A stretch of DNA of 64,000 nucleotides from Haliea sp. E1-2-M8 (GCF_030649675.1 NZ_JAUTDR010000015.1:39029-103028), one strand, 5' to 3'; counted from the first letter of the stretch, positions 34,202 through 44,583 are shown. Made by a program: numbers and translations. The notes: generated by a model not told the origin, from the letters alone.

Positions 34202-35983
34202 TCAGGCGTCGAACATGGGAGCCACACGCATGACCTCCTCGACAGTGGTCTGGCCGGAGGCAACCCGGGCGGCGCCGGCCAGGCGCAGAGTGCGCATGCC
34301 TTCGGCCATGGCAACCCTGCGCACCTCGCGCGCCTCCATCTGCGGCGTAATGCAGGCCGCCACGGCGGGGCTGTTGACCAGCAGTTCATAGATCCCCTGG
34401 CGGCCCATGTAGCCGGTATCCCGACAGGCCTTGCAGCCCACCGGGCGCGCCGTGCGCTCGGGGGCGGGCAGCTCGAAGGGTTGTATCAGCTGCTCCCAGG
34501 CATCCGGATCCGTGGGGGCAAAAACCTTGCAGGTGGTGCAGAGGATGCGCACCAGGCGCTGGGACATGATGCCGCGCAGGGTGGCCTTGATCAGGTACGC
34601 TGGCATCCCCAGCTCCAGCAGGCGGGCCACGGAGCCGGGGGAGTCGTTGGTGTGCAGGGTCGACAGCACCAGATGGCCGGTGAGGGCCGCCTGTACCGCC
34701 ATGTGGGCGGTCTCCAGGTCGCGGATCTCGCCGACCATGATGATGTCCGGGTCCTGCCGCATCAGCGCGCGTACGCCGGAGGAAAAATCCAGCTTGATGC
34801 CGTGGTTGACCTGCATCTGGTTGAAGGCGTCTTCCACCATTTCGATCGGGTCCTCGATGGTGCAGACGTTGACCTCTGGCGTCGCCAGCCGGCGCAGGGT
34901 GGAATACAGAGTGGTGGTCTTGCCGGAGCCGGTGGGGCCGGTGACCAGTACGATGCCGTTGCCGGCAGCGGTCATCGCCTGCCAGCGACGCAGATCCTCG
35001 TCTTCCAGCCCCAGTTCGGCAAAGCTTTTCTGCAGCAGATCGGGGTCGAAGATCCGCATCACCAGCTTCTCCCCGAATGCCGTCGGCAGGGTGGACAGGC
35101 GCAGCTCCACCTCGCCACCGCCGTGGGGTGAACGGGTCTTCAGTCGCCCGTCCTGGGGCCGGCGCTTTTCCGCCACATCCATGCGCCCGAGGATCTTGAT
35201 CCGGCTGGTGACCGCGGCGCACACCTGCTGCGGTAAATCGTAGACACTATGGAGGACACCATCGATACGGAACCGCACATGGCCCTGGCTGCGCCGGGGC
35301 TCAAGGTGAATGTCCGAGGCGCGCTGCTCGAAGGCATACTGCAGCAGCCAGTCGACAATATTGACGATGTGCTGGTCATTGGCATCGGGCTCCTGCATCG
35401 ACCCCAATTCCAGCATCTGCTCCAGGTTGGCGACGCCGGGCGCAGCGCCGGGGGCCGGGCCACTGCTGCGGGCACCGCGCACCGAGCGCGCCATGCTGTA
35501 GAACTCCGCGGTGTGACGAATGATGTCCCGCGGGTCGGCCAGCACGCGGCGGATGCGCTTGCGCAGGACGTGCTCCAGGTTGCGCTCCCAGGCACGAATC
35601 CAGGGCTCGGCGCTGGCTACCACCACTTCGTCTTCGGTAACTTCCACCGCCAGAATGCGGTGACGCTGGGCAAAGGCCCTGGACATGACCTCGCTGATCG
35701 CGCCGACATTGATTTTCAGCGGGTCGATTTCGTAAACCGCCTGACCGGTGCGCTCCCCCTGCCAACGCAACAACGCCTCCATGTCCAGGGTCTGGCCCGG
35801 GCGCGAGGGATCGGGAATTTTCTGTTCTGCCAGGAAGACCAGCGGGTGCACGCTGCCGATGCCGAGCCTTGCCAGCCGCTCGTGATCGGCGGCGTCGAGG
35901 TGGCCCGTGGCGTGCAGCTCCGTCACCAGGGAATACAGGTCCAGGGGCCGCTCGGCGTACTCCGGGCCGAATTTCGCGTTCAT
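34202..35983 (-). CDS. GspE/PulE-family secretion ATPase
   Basis: A 593-residue ATPase of type II secretion/type IV pilus assembly. Residues 30-155 look like the MshEN/T2SSE N-terminal domain, followed by the hexameric ATPase domain with Walker A GPTGSGKTTT at 349-358, the Asp box RIKILGRMDVAEKRRPQDGR and Walker B DPDIIMVGEIRD; a zinc-binding CxxC pair (CTTC and CKAC) is near the C-terminus. No other secretion or pilus gene is near, so the assembly system it serves is not shown. Upstream of glnE on the same strand; ATG 35983 is used. Confidence 0.88.
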   Translation of the reverse strand: MNAKFGPEYAERPLDLYSLVTELHATGHLDAADHERLARLGIGSVHPLVFLAEQKIPDPSRPGQTLDMEALLRWQGERTGQAVYEIDPLKINVGAISEVMSRAFAQRHRILAVEVTEDEVVVASAEPWIRAWERNLEHVLRKRIRRVLADPRDIIRHTAEFYSMARSVRGARSSGPAPGAAPGVANLEQMLELGSMQEPDANDQHIVNIVDWLLQYAFEQRASDIHLEPRRSQGHVRFRIDGVLHSVYDLPQQVCAAVTSRIKILGRMDVAEKRRPQDGRLKTRSPHGGGEVELRLSTLPTAFGEKLVMRIFDPDLLQKSFAELGLEDEDLRRWQAMTAAGNGIVLVTGPTGSGKTTTLYSTLRRLATPEVNVCTIEDPIEMVEDAFNQMQVNHGIKLDFSSGVRALMRQDPDIIMVGEIRDLETAHMAVQAALTGHLVLSTLHTNDSPGSVARLLELGMPAYLIKATLRGIMSQRLVRILCTTCKVFAPTDPDAWEQLIQPFELPAPERTARPVGCKACRDTGYMGRQGIYELLVNSPAVAACITPQMEAREVRRVAMAEGMRTLRLAGAARVASGQTTVEEVMRVAPMFDA

Positions 35984-36068
35984 AGGTCAGAGCCTCACGG
36001 GTCCGTCTGCGGTTTTCGGGCCATGCTATCACAGCCGCACGGCCGGGCGAGGGCGACCCGAGGGCGGT

Positions 36069-36097
36069 GTGACAGACGCCCACCCCTCCCCTATACT
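36069..36097 (+). promoter_or_regulatory. Sigma-70 promoter for the phosphate transport pair
   Basis: GTGACA (36069-36074), a one-mismatch minus 35, is followed after exactly 17 bases by TATACT (36092-36097). The start of the PhoU-like gene is 28 bases beyond, so the leader is short. No Pho box is seen next to it. Confidence 0.6.
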
Positions 36098-36124
36098 TCG
36101 CGCCTGCATCCAGGGGAGCACCTC

Positions 36125-36805
36125 ATGCCCAGCTCGAATCCGCTAAGCACTCTCTTCGGCAGATCGCCGATCAGGCCGATCCAGGAACACATGCAGGTCG
36201 CCAACGATGCTGCCCAACTCTTGCCTGAGTTTATTGAAGCCGCCCAGAACGACGACTGGGAAAGCGCCAAAGAGATCTTCAAGCGCATAGGCAAGGCCGA
36301 GCAGGAAGCCGACAAGCTCAAGCGCTCCGTGCGCCGCCATCTTCCCAACAGCCTGTTCCTGCCCGTACCCCGCACCGATCTGCTGGAGCTGGTTACCATC
36401 CAGGACCATGTCGCCAACACCGCCAAGGATGTCGCCGGCCTGATGCTGGGGCGGCAGATGCAGTTTCCCGAAGCCCTGGAGAAACCTCTGCTGGAGTTCG
36501 TCCGCGCGTGCACCGCCACCTGCGAACAGGCCCTGGTGGCGATTCGCGAGCTGGATGAATTGCTGGAGGTGGGTTTCAGTGGCCGCGAGGTAGTCCACGT
36601 CGAGGGCCTGATCAAGGAACTGGACAAGCTGGAAGGTCGCACCGACAAGCAGTCCCAGGCCCTGCGGGCGCAGCTGTTCAAGCTGGAGAAAGATCTCTAC
36701 CCGGTGGATGTAATGTTCTATTACAAGATCATTGAACTGCTCGCCGGCCTTGCCGACTCCGCTGAGCGGGTGGGGCACCGCCTGCAGATCCTCATAGCCA
36801 AATAG
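36125..36805 (+). CDS. TIGR00153 (DUF47, PhoU-like) accessory protein
   Basis: A 226-residue all-helical cytoplasmic protein of the DUF47/PhoU-like group. It begins LSTLFGRSPIRPIQEHM and has repeated amphipathic helices such as QEADKLKRSVRRHLPNSLFLPVPR and LLELVTIQDHVANTAKDVAG. Members regulate low-affinity Pit phosphate transporters by a mechanism that is not settled. It is nine bases before the pit gene, the usual pairing. ATG 36125 follows GGGGAGC; the long open frame upstream is a shadow of the GspE gene. Confidence 0.9.
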   Translation: MPSSNPLSTLFGRSPIRPIQEHMQVANDAAQLLPEFIEAAQNDDWESAKEIFKRIGKAEQEADKLKRSVRRHLPNSLFLPVPRTDLLELVTIQDHVANTAKDVAGLMLGRQMQFPEALEKPLLEFVRACTATCEQALVAIRELDELLEVGFSGREVVHVEGLIKELDKLEGRTDKQSQALRAQLFKLEKDLYPVDVMFYYKIIELLAGLADSAERVGHRLQILIAK

Positions 36806-36814
36806 GAACCACTG

Positions 36815-38092
36815 ATGGAGATTATCGCGGAATACGGCACCATTCTGCTGGTCCTGGCCTGCCTGTTCGGGTTCTTCATGGCCTGGGGCGTGGGCGCCAA
36901 CGACGTCGCCAATGCCATGGGCACCTCGGTTGGCTCCCGGGCGCTGACCCTCAAGCAGGCTATCCTGGTGGCGATGATCTTCGAGTTTCTCGGCGCCTAT
37001 CTGGCCGGCGGGGAGGTCACCTCCACTATTCGAAAGGGCATTATCGATGCCGAGTCCATGGAAGGCCGGCCAGAGCTCATGGTCTACGGGATGCTGTCCG
37101 CGCTGCTTGCCGCGGGCACCTGGCTGATGATCGCGAGCATCAAGGGCTGGCCGGTCTCCACCACCCACTCGATCATCGGTGCCATTGTCGGCTTCGCGGC
37201 GGTCGGTATCGGCGTGGAGGCGGTGCACTGGGCCAAGGTCGGGACAATTGCTGCCAGCTGGCTCGTCTCACCCCTGCTGGCGGGCACGATTTCCTATGGT
37301 CTCTTCATGAGCGTAAAGATACTGATCCTCGATACTGAAGACCCTTTCCATCGTGCGAAAAAATTCATCCCCGTGTACATGTGGATGGTGGGCTTCATGA
37401 TCTCCATGGTTACCCTGTTAAAGGGTTTGAAGCATGTTGGCCTGGACCTGGATCTGGGGCTGGGCAGCAGCTTTGCCAACGCGCTGCCAGTGGCGGTGGT
37501 GATAGGCCTGGCTGTGGCCGGTGTCGGCAGCCTGCTGCTGCGCCGGGTCAGGGAACTGCCCAACCAGGAGCACCGCTACACCAACGTGGAACGGGTGTTC
37601 GGCATCCTGATGATCTTTACCGCCTGCGCCATGGCCTTTGCCCACGGTTCCAACGATGTCGCCAATGCGGTCGGCCCGCTGGCAGCAGTGGCCAACACCG
37701 TCATGTCCGGCGGCATTATTTCCTCCCAGGCGCCGCTGCCCTGGTGGATCCTGATGGTCGGCGCGCTTGGGATCGTGGTGGGCCTTGTCACCTATGGCTG
37801 GAAAGTAATCCTGACCGTGGGCCGCAAGATTACCGAGCTGACTCCCAGCCGCGGTTTTGCCGCGGAACTGGGTGCGGCCTCCACCGTGGTGCTGGCCTCG
37901 GGTACCGGCCTGCCGATCTCTACCACCCACACCCTGGTCGGAGCCGTGCTCGGCGTCGGTTTTGCCCGCGGCATCGCCGCGCTCAACCTGCGCACCATAG
38001 GTACAATATTCATGTCCTGGGTGATCACCCTGCCCGCAGGCGCGGGTCTGGCAATCCTGTTCTTCTTCATGTTCAAGGGCATATTCGGCTAG
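36815..38092 (+). CDS. pit: Inorganic phosphate transporter, Pit family
   Basis: A 425-residue inner membrane symporter for phosphate (metal-phosphate with H+ or Na+). The two inverted-repeat signatures are clear: GANDVANAMG near residue 29 and GSNDVANAVG in the C-terminal half, each followed by VSTTHS or ISTTHT-type segments. About ten membrane segments, with a central charged loop (about 165-190). The preceding DUF47 gene is its usual partner. Low-affinity uptake complements the Pho-type response suggested at 1.3 kb. Confidence 0.94.
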   Translation: MEIIAEYGTILLVLACLFGFFMAWGVGANDVANAMGTSVGSRALTLKQAILVAMIFEFLGAYLAGGEVTSTIRKGIIDAESMEGRPELMVYGMLSALLAAGTWLMIASIKGWPVSTTHSIIGAIVGFAAVGIGVEAVHWAKVGTIAASWLVSPLLAGTISYGLFMSVKILILDTEDPFHRAKKFIPVYMWMVGFMISMVTLLKGLKHVGLDLDLGLGSSFANALPVAVVIGLAVAGVGSLLLRRVRELPNQEHRYTNVERVFGILMIFTACAMAFAHGSNDVANAVGPLAAVANTVMSGGIISSQAPLPWWILMVGALGIVVGLVTYGWKVILTVGRKITELTPSRGFAAELGAASTVVLASGTGLPISTTHTLVGAVLGVGFARGIAALNLRTIGTIFMSWVITLPAGAGLAILFFFMFKGIFG

Positions 38093-38105
38093 GTCCGGGA
38101 GAGCG

Positions 38106-39257
38106 ATGAGCCAACACGAGCAGCAGATCATCCGTCAGCTCCGGGCCCTGGTCGGCACGGCGTCGGTCAGCTCCACCGACCCCTCATGGGATCAGGGTAA
38201 TCGCGGCGTGGTCGAACTGCTGGCAGGCTGGCTGGGCGACCTGGGTTTTGCAACCGAGATCAGTGCTGTCTCGAACGACGGCCGCAAGGCCAATCTGATT
38301 GCCACCCTCGGCAGCGGCCCCGGTGGCCTGGTGCTGGCGGGGCATACTGATACGGTGCCCTTTGACGAGGGCCGCTGGCGCTCTGACCCGCTGCAGCTCA
38401 CCGAGCGCGACCACCGTCTTTACGGGCTCGGCAGCACCGACATGAAAGGCTTTTTTCCCATCGCCATTGCCGCCGCCCAGGCCTTTGTCGACAGGCCGCT
38501 GCAACAGCCGCTGATCATCCTCGCCACCGCTGACGAGGAGAGCTCGATGAACGGCGCGCGCACACTCGCCGCCGCCGGGCAGCCACGGGGGCGGGCGGCG
38601 ATCATCGGCGAGCCCACCTCGCTGGTACCGGTGCGCCTGCACAAGGGCATCATGATGGAGTCAATCCAGGTCACCGGCAGCGCTGGCCACTCCTCCAATC
38701 CCGCGCTCGGCGTGAATGCCATTGATGTCATGCACGGCATCCTGTCCGAGCTGATGCTATTCCGGCAGGAACTGGCCCAGCGCTACAGCAACAGCGCCTT
38801 CGAGGTGGCATTTCCCACTCTCAATCTGGGCTGTATCCACGGCGGCGACAGCCCCAACCGGATCTGCGGCGGCTGCGAGCTGCACTTCGACCTGCGCCTG
38901 ACCCCGGCTGCGGCGGCAGCGGGCGTGCGCGAGGACCTGGAACAGCGGCTGCAGCGCATCGCCGTCGAGCGCGGCGCCGGCATCGTCTTGCGGCCTCTGG
39001 TTGAGCCCGTGCCGCCCTTCGAGCAGGCCGCGGACAGCGAGCTGGTGCGGCTGGCGGAACAGCTCACCGGCCACAGCGCCACGGCCGTTGGCTTCGCTAC
39101 TGAAGCGCCGTTCCTGCAGGCGCTGGGCATGGAGACGATCGTGATGGGGCCGGGCTCCATCGACCGCGCCCACCAGCCCGACGAGTACCTGGAGCTGGAC
39201 CAGATCCAGCCCTGCATCGACCTGCTGGAGCAGTGCATCGCCCGCTACTGCCTGTAA
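38106..39257 (+). CDS. argE: Acetylornithine deacetylase
   Basis: A 383-residue M20-family metallohydrolase that releases ornithine from N-acetylornithine in arginine synthesis. Zinc ligands and catalytic residues appear in order: LAGHTDTVP, GLGSTDMKGF, ATADEESSMNGA and PTSLVPVRLHKG, with the C-terminal MGPGSIDRAHQPDEYL supplying the last His. The dimerisation domain is in the middle. Length matches ArgE, and the adjacent gene is argA. ATG 38106 is used, with GGAG upstream of the start. Confidence 0.94.
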   Translation: MSQHEQQIIRQLRALVGTASVSSTDPSWDQGNRGVVELLAGWLGDLGFATEISAVSNDGRKANLIATLGSGPGGLVLAGHTDTVPFDEGRWRSDPLQLTERDHRLYGLGSTDMKGFFPIAIAAAQAFVDRPLQQPLIILATADEESSMNGARTLAAAGQPRGRAAIIGEPTSLVPVRLHKGIMMESIQVTGSAGHSSNPALGVNAIDVMHGILSELMLFRQELAQRYSNSAFEVAFPTLNLGCIHGGDSPNRICGGCELHFDLRLTPAAAAAGVREDLEQRLQRIAVERGAGIVLRPLVEPVPPFEQAADSELVRLAEQLTGHSATAVGFATEAPFLQALGMETIVMGPGSIDRAHQPDEYLELDQIQPCIDLLEQCIARYCL

Positions 39258-39330
39258 ATATTCCATTAGTCCCGGGAGCGCGCTTTCGGTACCCTTGACG
39301 CCCATTGCAAGTGAAACCGGAAGCATCGAC

Positions 39331-40635
39331 GTGACCACCCCCGGCCGCAACCATATCCGCTGGTTCAGGAATACGGCGCCCTATATCAACGCCCACCGAT
39401 CCCGGACTTTTGTCCTGATGCTGGGAGGCGATGGCGCCCAGGACCCCAACTTTGCCACCATCCTCCACGACATGGCCCTGCTGCACAGCCTGGGGGTACG
39501 CCTGGTACTGGTACACGGTAACCGGCCCCAGATTGACGCCCGCCTGGAACAGGCCGGTATCCCCAGCCGCTTCCACGACAACATGCGCATAACCGACAGT
39601 GCCAGCATGCACCATGTGACCGATGCCGCCGCCTCCCTGCGGGCGCAGATCGAGGCCCTGCTGTCGATGGGCCTGCCCAACTCTCCCATGCAGGGGGCGG
39701 GAATACGGGTCTGCTCGGGCAACTTTGTTACCGCCAGGCCGCTGGGGGTCGTGGACGGCGTGGATTATCAGCACACCGGTCGCGTGCGCCGTATCGACAG
39801 CGCGGGTATCCAGCAGCAGCTGGCGGCGGGCTCCATTGTGCTGCTGTCCCCGCTGGGCTACTCGCCCACCGGGGAAATCTTCAACCTGATGCTGGAGGAC
39901 ATCGCGGTGCACTGCGCCGCCAGCATCGGCGCCGACAAGCTGCTGCTGTTCGGCGCCGCAGCCGGTATCAGCGGCAGTGACGGCAGTTTGCTGCGGCAGC
40001 TCACGGTAGCGGACCTGGCGGGCCTGGAAGTCCAGGACCCGGAACAGGCGCAGCTGCTGGCAACCGCACGCCGCGCCTGCATCGCCGGAGTGTCACGCTG
40101 CCACATCATCAGCTATCGCGACGACTGTGCCTTGCTGGAGGAACTGTTCACCCACGATGGCAACGGCACCCTGGTGGCCAAGGACGATTTCGAGCAGACC
40201 CGCAGCGCCACTATCGACGATGTGGGCGGTATTCTCGAGCTGATCGCGCCGCTGGAGCGGGACGGGGTATTGCTGAAGCGATCCCGCGAGCTGCTGGAAA
40301 ACGAAATCCGCCAGTTTCGCATTATTGAGCGGGATGGCCGCATCATCGCCTGCGCGGCTCTCTACCCTTTCCTCGACGAGGGCTGTGGCGAAGTCGCCTG
40401 CATCGTCTCGCATCCGGACTATCGCGGCGGCCGCCGCGGCCAGCGCCTGTTGCAGGAGCTGGAGCGGGAGGCCCGCAAACAGGGCCTGGACCGTGTCTTT
40501 GTGCTGACCACCCAGACCGCGCACTGGTTTCTGGAGCAGGGCTTCGAAGAGTGGCCACGGGATGCGCTGCCGGCGCAGAAGCAGGCGCTGTACAATCTAC
40601 AACGCAACTCCAAGGTCTTTTTCAAGACCCTTTAG
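39331..40635 (+). CDS. argA: Amino-acid N-acetyltransferase (N-acetylglutamate synthase)
   Basis: A 434-residue fusion of an N-terminal amino acid kinase domain (FVLMLGGDGAQDPNF, LVLVHGNRPQIDARL), used for arginine sensing, and a C-terminal GNAT acetyltransferase domain (acetyl-CoA loop at SHPDYRGGRRGQRLL). It makes N-acetylglutamate, the first step in arginine synthesis. The GTG at 39331 has GGAAG seven bases upstream and gives a length near E. coli ArgA (443); a TTG at 39295 would add 12 residues. It follows argE by 73 bases. Confidence 0.94.
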   Translation: MTTPGRNHIRWFRNTAPYINAHRSRTFVLMLGGDGAQDPNFATILHDMALLHSLGVRLVLVHGNRPQIDARLEQAGIPSRFHDNMRITDSASMHHVTDAAASLRAQIEALLSMGLPNSPMQGAGIRVCSGNFVTARPLGVVDGVDYQHTGRVRRIDSAGIQQQLAAGSIVLLSPLGYSPTGEIFNLMLEDIAVHCAASIGADKLLLFGAAAGISGSDGSLLRQLTVADLAGLEVQDPEQAQLLATARRACIAGVSRCHIISYRDDCALLEELFTHDGNGTLVAKDDFEQTRSATIDDVGGILELIAPLERDGVLLKRSRELLENEIRQFRIIERDGRIIACAALYPFLDEGCGEVACIVSHPDYRGGRRGQRLLQELEREARKQGLDRVFVLTTQTAHWFLEQGFEEWPRDALPAQKQALYNLQRNSKVFFKTL

Positions 40636-40650
40636 GACTAGGATACAAAC

Positions 40651-42495
40651 ATGCCCGCATACCGCTCCAAAACCTCCACCCACGGCCGCAACATGGCGGG
40701 CGCCCGCGCTCTCTGGCGAGCCACCGGCATGCAGGACGGCGACTTCGGCAAGCCGATCATCGCCGTGGTCAATTCCTTCACCCAGTTCGTGCCTGGCCAT
40801 GTACACCTGAAGGACATGGGCCAGCTGGTGGCGCGGGAGATAGAGGCCGCCGGCGGCGTGGCCAAGGAGTTCAACACCATCGCCGTGGACGACGGTATCG
40901 CCATGGGCCACGACGGCATGCTCTACAGCCTGCCCAGCCGGGACATCATTTCCGACTCGGTGGAGTATATGGTCAACGCCCACTGCGCCGACGCCATGGT
41001 ATGCATTTCCAACTGCGACAAGATCACCCCCGGCATGCTCAATGCCGCGCTGCGCCTGAATATCCCGGTGGTGTTCGTGTCCGGCGGGCCGATGGAAGCG
41101 GGCAAGACCAAACTGTCCGAGCACAAGCTGGACCTGGTCGACGCCATGGTCATCGCCGCCGACACCGACGCCAGCGACGAGGACGTGGCCGAGTACGAAC
41201 GCTCGGCCTGCCCCACCTGTGGGTCCTGCTCGGGCATGTTCACCGCCAATTCGATGAACTGCCTGACCGAGGCCCTGGGGCTTTCCCTGCCCGGCAACGG
41301 CTCCACCCTTGCCACCCACGCCGACCGGGAGCAGCTGTTCCTGCGCGCGGGCCGGGTGGTAGTGGATCTGTGCAAACGCTACTACGAACAGGACGATGCC
41401 AGCGTACTGCCGCGCAACATCGCCAATTTCCAGGCCTTCGAGAACGCCATCAGCCTCGACATCGCCATGGGTGGCTCCACCAACACCATCCTGCACCTGC
41501 TGGCAGCCGCGCAGGAGGCGGAGCTGGACTTCAATCTGCAGGACATCGACCGGCTCTCGCGCCAGGTGCCGCAGCTGTGCAAGGTAGCGCCCAACACGCC
41601 GCTCTACCACATGGAAGATGTGCACCGGGCGGGGGGCATCATGGCCATTCTCGGCGAACTGGACCGCGCCGGGCTGCTGCACCGGGACTGCCCGACAGTG
41701 CACAGCTCCAGCATGGCTGCGGCGCTGGAGGAGTGGGACATCGTGCAAACCCGGAATGACGCAGTGCATACCTTCTACAAGGCCGGCCCCGCGGGCATTC
41801 CCACCCAGACCGCGTTCAGCCAGAGTACCCGCTGGCCGAGCCTGGACCTGGACCGGGAGGGTGGCTGTATCCGCAACCTGGCGCACGCCTTCTCCAGCGA
41901 GGGCGGGCTGGCGGTGCTGTTCGGCAACATTGCCCTGGACGGCTGCGTAGTGAAGACCTCCGGCGTCGATGAGAGCATCCTCAAATTTTCCGGGCCTGCC
42001 TACATCTGCGAAAGTCAGGAGGGCGCCGTGGAAGATATCCTCGCCGACAAGGTCAAGCCCGGTGACGTGGTGATCATCCGCTACGAGGGGCCGCGCGGGG
42101 GCCCCGGCATGCAGGAAATGCTCTATCCCACCAGCTACCTGAAATCCAGGGGCCTGGGCAAGGACTGTGCCCTGCTCACCGACGGCCGCTTTTCCGGCGG
42201 CACCTCGGGGCTGTCTATCGGCCACGTCTCCCCTGAAGCGGCAGCGGGTGGTGCCATTGCGCTGGTGGAGCAGGGTGACATCATCGAGATCGACATTCCC
42301 AGCCGCAGCATCAACGCGAAGTTGAGCGACGCGGAGCTGGCGGCGCGCCGGCAGACTATGGACGGCAGGGGCAGGGAGGGGTGGAAACCGGCTGTGCAGC
42401 GGCCGCGCAAGGTCAGCACCGCGCTCAAGGTTTACGCCAGCATGGTCACCAGCGCAGACAAGGGCGCTGTGCGAGACCTGTCACTGCTCGATTAG
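40651..42495 (+). CDS. ilvD: Dihydroxy-acid dehydratase
   Basis: A 614-residue iron-sulfur enzyme converting dihydroxy acids to the keto acids of Val and Ile. The cluster cysteines are in [12 protein letters not shown] and [19 protein letters not shown], and the C-terminal [18 protein letters not shown] and [21 protein letters not shown] are family hallmarks. Length is that of the long, E. coli-type enzyme with a [4Fe-4S] cluster. It is 15 bases after argA and three bases before an MFS gene. Confidence 0.97.
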   Translation: MPAYRSKTSTHGRNMAGARALWRATGMQDGDFGKPIIAVVNSFTQFVPGHVHLKDMGQLVAREIEAAGGVAKEFNTIAVDDGIAMGHDGMLYSLPSRDIISDSVEYMVNAHCADAMVCISNCDKITPGMLNAALRLNIPVVFVSGGPMEAGKTKLSEHKLDLVDAMVIAADTDASDEDVAEYERSACPTCGSCSGMFTANSMNCLTEALGLSLPGNGSTLATHADREQLFLRAGRVVVDLCKRYYEQDDASVLPRNIANFQAFENAISLDIAMGGSTNTILHLLAAAQEAELDFNLQDIDRLSRQVPQLCKVAPNTPLYHMEDVHRAGGIMAILGELDRAGLLHRDCPTVHSSSMAAALEEWDIVQTRNDAVHTFYKAGPAGIPTQTAFSQSTRWPSLDLDREGGCIRNLAHAFSSEGGLAVLFGNIALDGCVVKTSGVDESILKFSGPAYICESQEGAVEDILADKVKPGDVVIIRYEGPRGGPGMQEMLYPTSYLKSRGLGKDCALLTDGRFSGGTSGLSIGHVSPEAAAGGAIALVEQGDIIEIDIPSRSINAKLSDAELAARRQTMDGRGREGWKPAVQRPRKVSTALKVYASMVTSADKGAVRDLSLLD

Positions 42496-42498
42496 GAG

Positions 42499-43716
42499 AT
42501 GGCAACCGCGGCGCGCGTATCGGCCTTTGCCGAGCCCGCCTTCAGACGCTACTTCTGGTCTACCTGCCTGTCGACGCTGGGCACCTGGGTGCTGCGCTTC
42601 CTGCTGGGCTGGAGCGCCTGGGCGCTCACCGGCACCGCCACCTGGGTGGGTATTGTCAGCGCTGCAATGCTGCTGCCCACCTTCCTGCTGTCCCCCGTGT
42701 TCGGGGTGGTCTCGGATCGCATCAATCCCCGCAATGGCATGCTGCTCACCCTGTTGGGCCAGGGCCTGGTGGCCGCTGCGGCGGGCAGCGCCGAGTTGCT
42801 GGGGGTGTTTGGCCTGGGGCCGCTGCTGTTGCTGTTGCTGGCCATGGTCGCCGGCGCCATCACCGCAGCCCACCAGCCCCTGCGCCTTGCATTACTGCCG
42901 CTGTTGGTGCCCCGGGGTGTACTGCCGGGCGCGATCGGCGTCTCCGCCATTGTGTTCAACAGCTCCCGCATAATCGGCCCGGCCCTGGGGGGCTGGCTGC
43001 TTACCCGGGCATCGGCCGGGACCGCGTTCCTGGTCGCCGCCGGTCTGTTCGCGGCGGGGCTGCTGTTGCTGGCGCGGATACGGCTGGCGCCCCGCGCTGC
43101 GGCAGAGGCGGGCTCTACGCTGCTGGGAGAAATGCTCGCGGGGCTGCGCTTTGTGCGCTCGCATCAGGGAATTCGGGTCATTCTCGCCTTTACCCTGCTC
43201 AACGGCCTGCTCGGCCGCACGGTGATCGAGCTGCTACCGGCTATTTCCGGGAAATTGCTGACGGGTGATGCCGGCACCCTGGCGACCCTGACCGCGACGG
43301 CCGGGGCCGGGGCTATCGTCGGCGGGCTGCTGCTGGCGCGGCGCCGTAATGCCGGCGACGGCCTGCTGCGGCTGGTGGTGTGGAGCCAGGTCGCAGGGTC
43401 GCTGTCGCTGCTGCCGATCGCCTGGGCCGCAAGCACGTTGCGGCTGGGTGCGATCATATTCGCCCTGAGCATGGCGATGACGGTCGCCGGCATCGGCAGC
43501 CAGGCACTGGCGCAGCTGTCGACAACAGACGCCTTCCGCGGCCGGGTGATGAGCCTGTGGGTAATGGTGACCATGGGCGCCCCGGCGCTGGGTGCACTGG
43601 CGCTGGGCCCGGCGGCGGACCGGCTCGGTTTTCCGCCCATCCTGCTGGCCGCCGCGCTGCTGGTGGCGGGTGCCAGTATCTGGCTTTACCAGCGGGACGG
43701 CGCCCGGGCGCTGTAG
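42499..43716 (+). CDS. MFS transporter (DHA3/EntS-like)
   Basis: A 405-residue inner membrane transporter with about 12 hydrophobic helices. The loop after helix 2 has PVFGVVSDRINPRNGML, the major-facilitator cytoplasmic signature, and the layout resembles the EntS/DHA3 exporters. Starts at ATG 42499, only three bases after the ilvD stop, so it is probably translated from the same mRNA. Substrate unknown; a role in amino acid export is possible but not shown. Convergent with the cytochrome b gene. Confidence 0.82.
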   Translation: MATAARVSAFAEPAFRRYFWSTCLSTLGTWVLRFLLGWSAWALTGTATWVGIVSAAMLLPTFLLSPVFGVVSDRINPRNGMLLTLLGQGLVAAAAGSAELLGVFGLGPLLLLLLAMVAGAITAAHQPLRLALLPLLVPRGVLPGAIGVSAIVFNSSRIIGPALGGWLLTRASAGTAFLVAAGLFAAGLLLLARIRLAPRAAAEAGSTLLGEMLAGLRFVRSHQGIRVILAFTLLNGLLGRTVIELLPAISGKLLTGDAGTLATLTATAGAGAIVGGLLLARRRNAGDGLLRLVVWSQVAGSLSLLPIAWAASTLRLGAIIFALSMAMTVAGIGSQALAQLSTTDAFRGRVMSLWVMVTMGAPALGALALGPAADRLGFPPILLAAALLVAGASIWLYQRDGARAL

Positions 43717-43719
43717 TAC

Positions 43720-44469
43720 CTAGTCCCGGGGCTTGCGGGGGAAAACCTTGGCGCCAGTGAACATCGCTGAAATCAGGCCGCTTCGCTCGCGAATCTCGCC
43801 CACGACCACCGCTGCGATATGAATCGGTATAAGGGCCATCAGGGCAAAGAAAGACCACTTGTGGACGGTGATGAAGGGGGTGCGCAACTCGCGCATGGCA
43901 GCATAACCTTCGGGATCCAGCAATTCCTTCTCCCCGGGTTTCAGGCCCACCAGTTTGCTGTGGTCCTCCCCCGCCCCGGTCGCCCACTCGGCAAATTCGT
44001 GCCCGAACGGCGGCAGATAGAGATCGGTGCCCGCGAGCACCAGCCCGGTAATCATTTGCGCGCTGAGGAGGAGGAACAACAGTCCCACCATCAGCCGCCC
44101 CAGCGGATTGTGACCGCGATAATGCGGTGCATCACCGGACCTCAGGCTGCGCAGGTACAGCTTGAGTTCGCGGAACCAGGCACCTCCAAAGGGCAGGGCT
44201 GCGCCCCAGCGCGCATAGCGGTTGCCGAAAAAACCCCAGACGAAACGCCAGCACAGGTTCAGCGCAAAGACGTAGCCGGTCCAGGCATGGATGGTCTTCA
44301 GCGTGACCTTGCCGTCGCTGCTGACTCCCAGGGCACCGGCGTTCAGGATCACCACACCTATTCCTGCCAGCAGCAGCACGCACAGCACATTGATCCAGTG
44401 GAACCAGCGTGTGGTCGCATCCCAGACCGGATAGGCCTGCAACGTCTCCCCGGAAACTTCCCTGACCAT
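43720..44469 (-). CDS. Cytochrome b/b6-type (b561) membrane protein
   Basis: A 249-residue inner membrane protein of the Ni/Fe-hydrogenase cytochrome b or cytochrome b561 fold, with four to five membrane helices. Heme-ligand His residues are in WDATTRWFHWINV, KTIHAWTGYVF and the late HKWSFFALMALIPIHI. It likely passes electrons between quinone and a periplasmic c-type protein; no partner is adjacent. ATG 44469 has GGAGG six bases upstream. It has its own transcription unit, with 115 bases to the convergent lipoprotein gene on its far side. Confidence 0.85.
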   Translation of the reverse strand: MVREVSGETLQAYPVWDATTRWFHWINVLCVLLLAGIGVVILNAGALGVSSDGKVTLKTIHAWTGYVFALNLCWRFVWGFFGNRYARWGAALPFGGAWFRELKLYLRSLRSGDAPHYRGHNPLGRLMVGLLFLLLSAQMITGLVLAGTDLYLPPFGHEFAEWATGAGEDHSKLVGLKPGEKELLDPEGYAAMRELRTPFITVHKWSFFALMALIPIHIAAVVVGEIRERSGLISAMFTGAKVFPRKPRD

Positions 44470-44583
44470 AACTATCCTCCGTGTCCCTGCGTATCTGCAC
44501 GCGCCCGTAGACAAGGATAATGCAACAAAATGAAGCTGGCATTAAGAAACCGGCACAGTCCTGTCCTGAATCAATGCTCCGGT

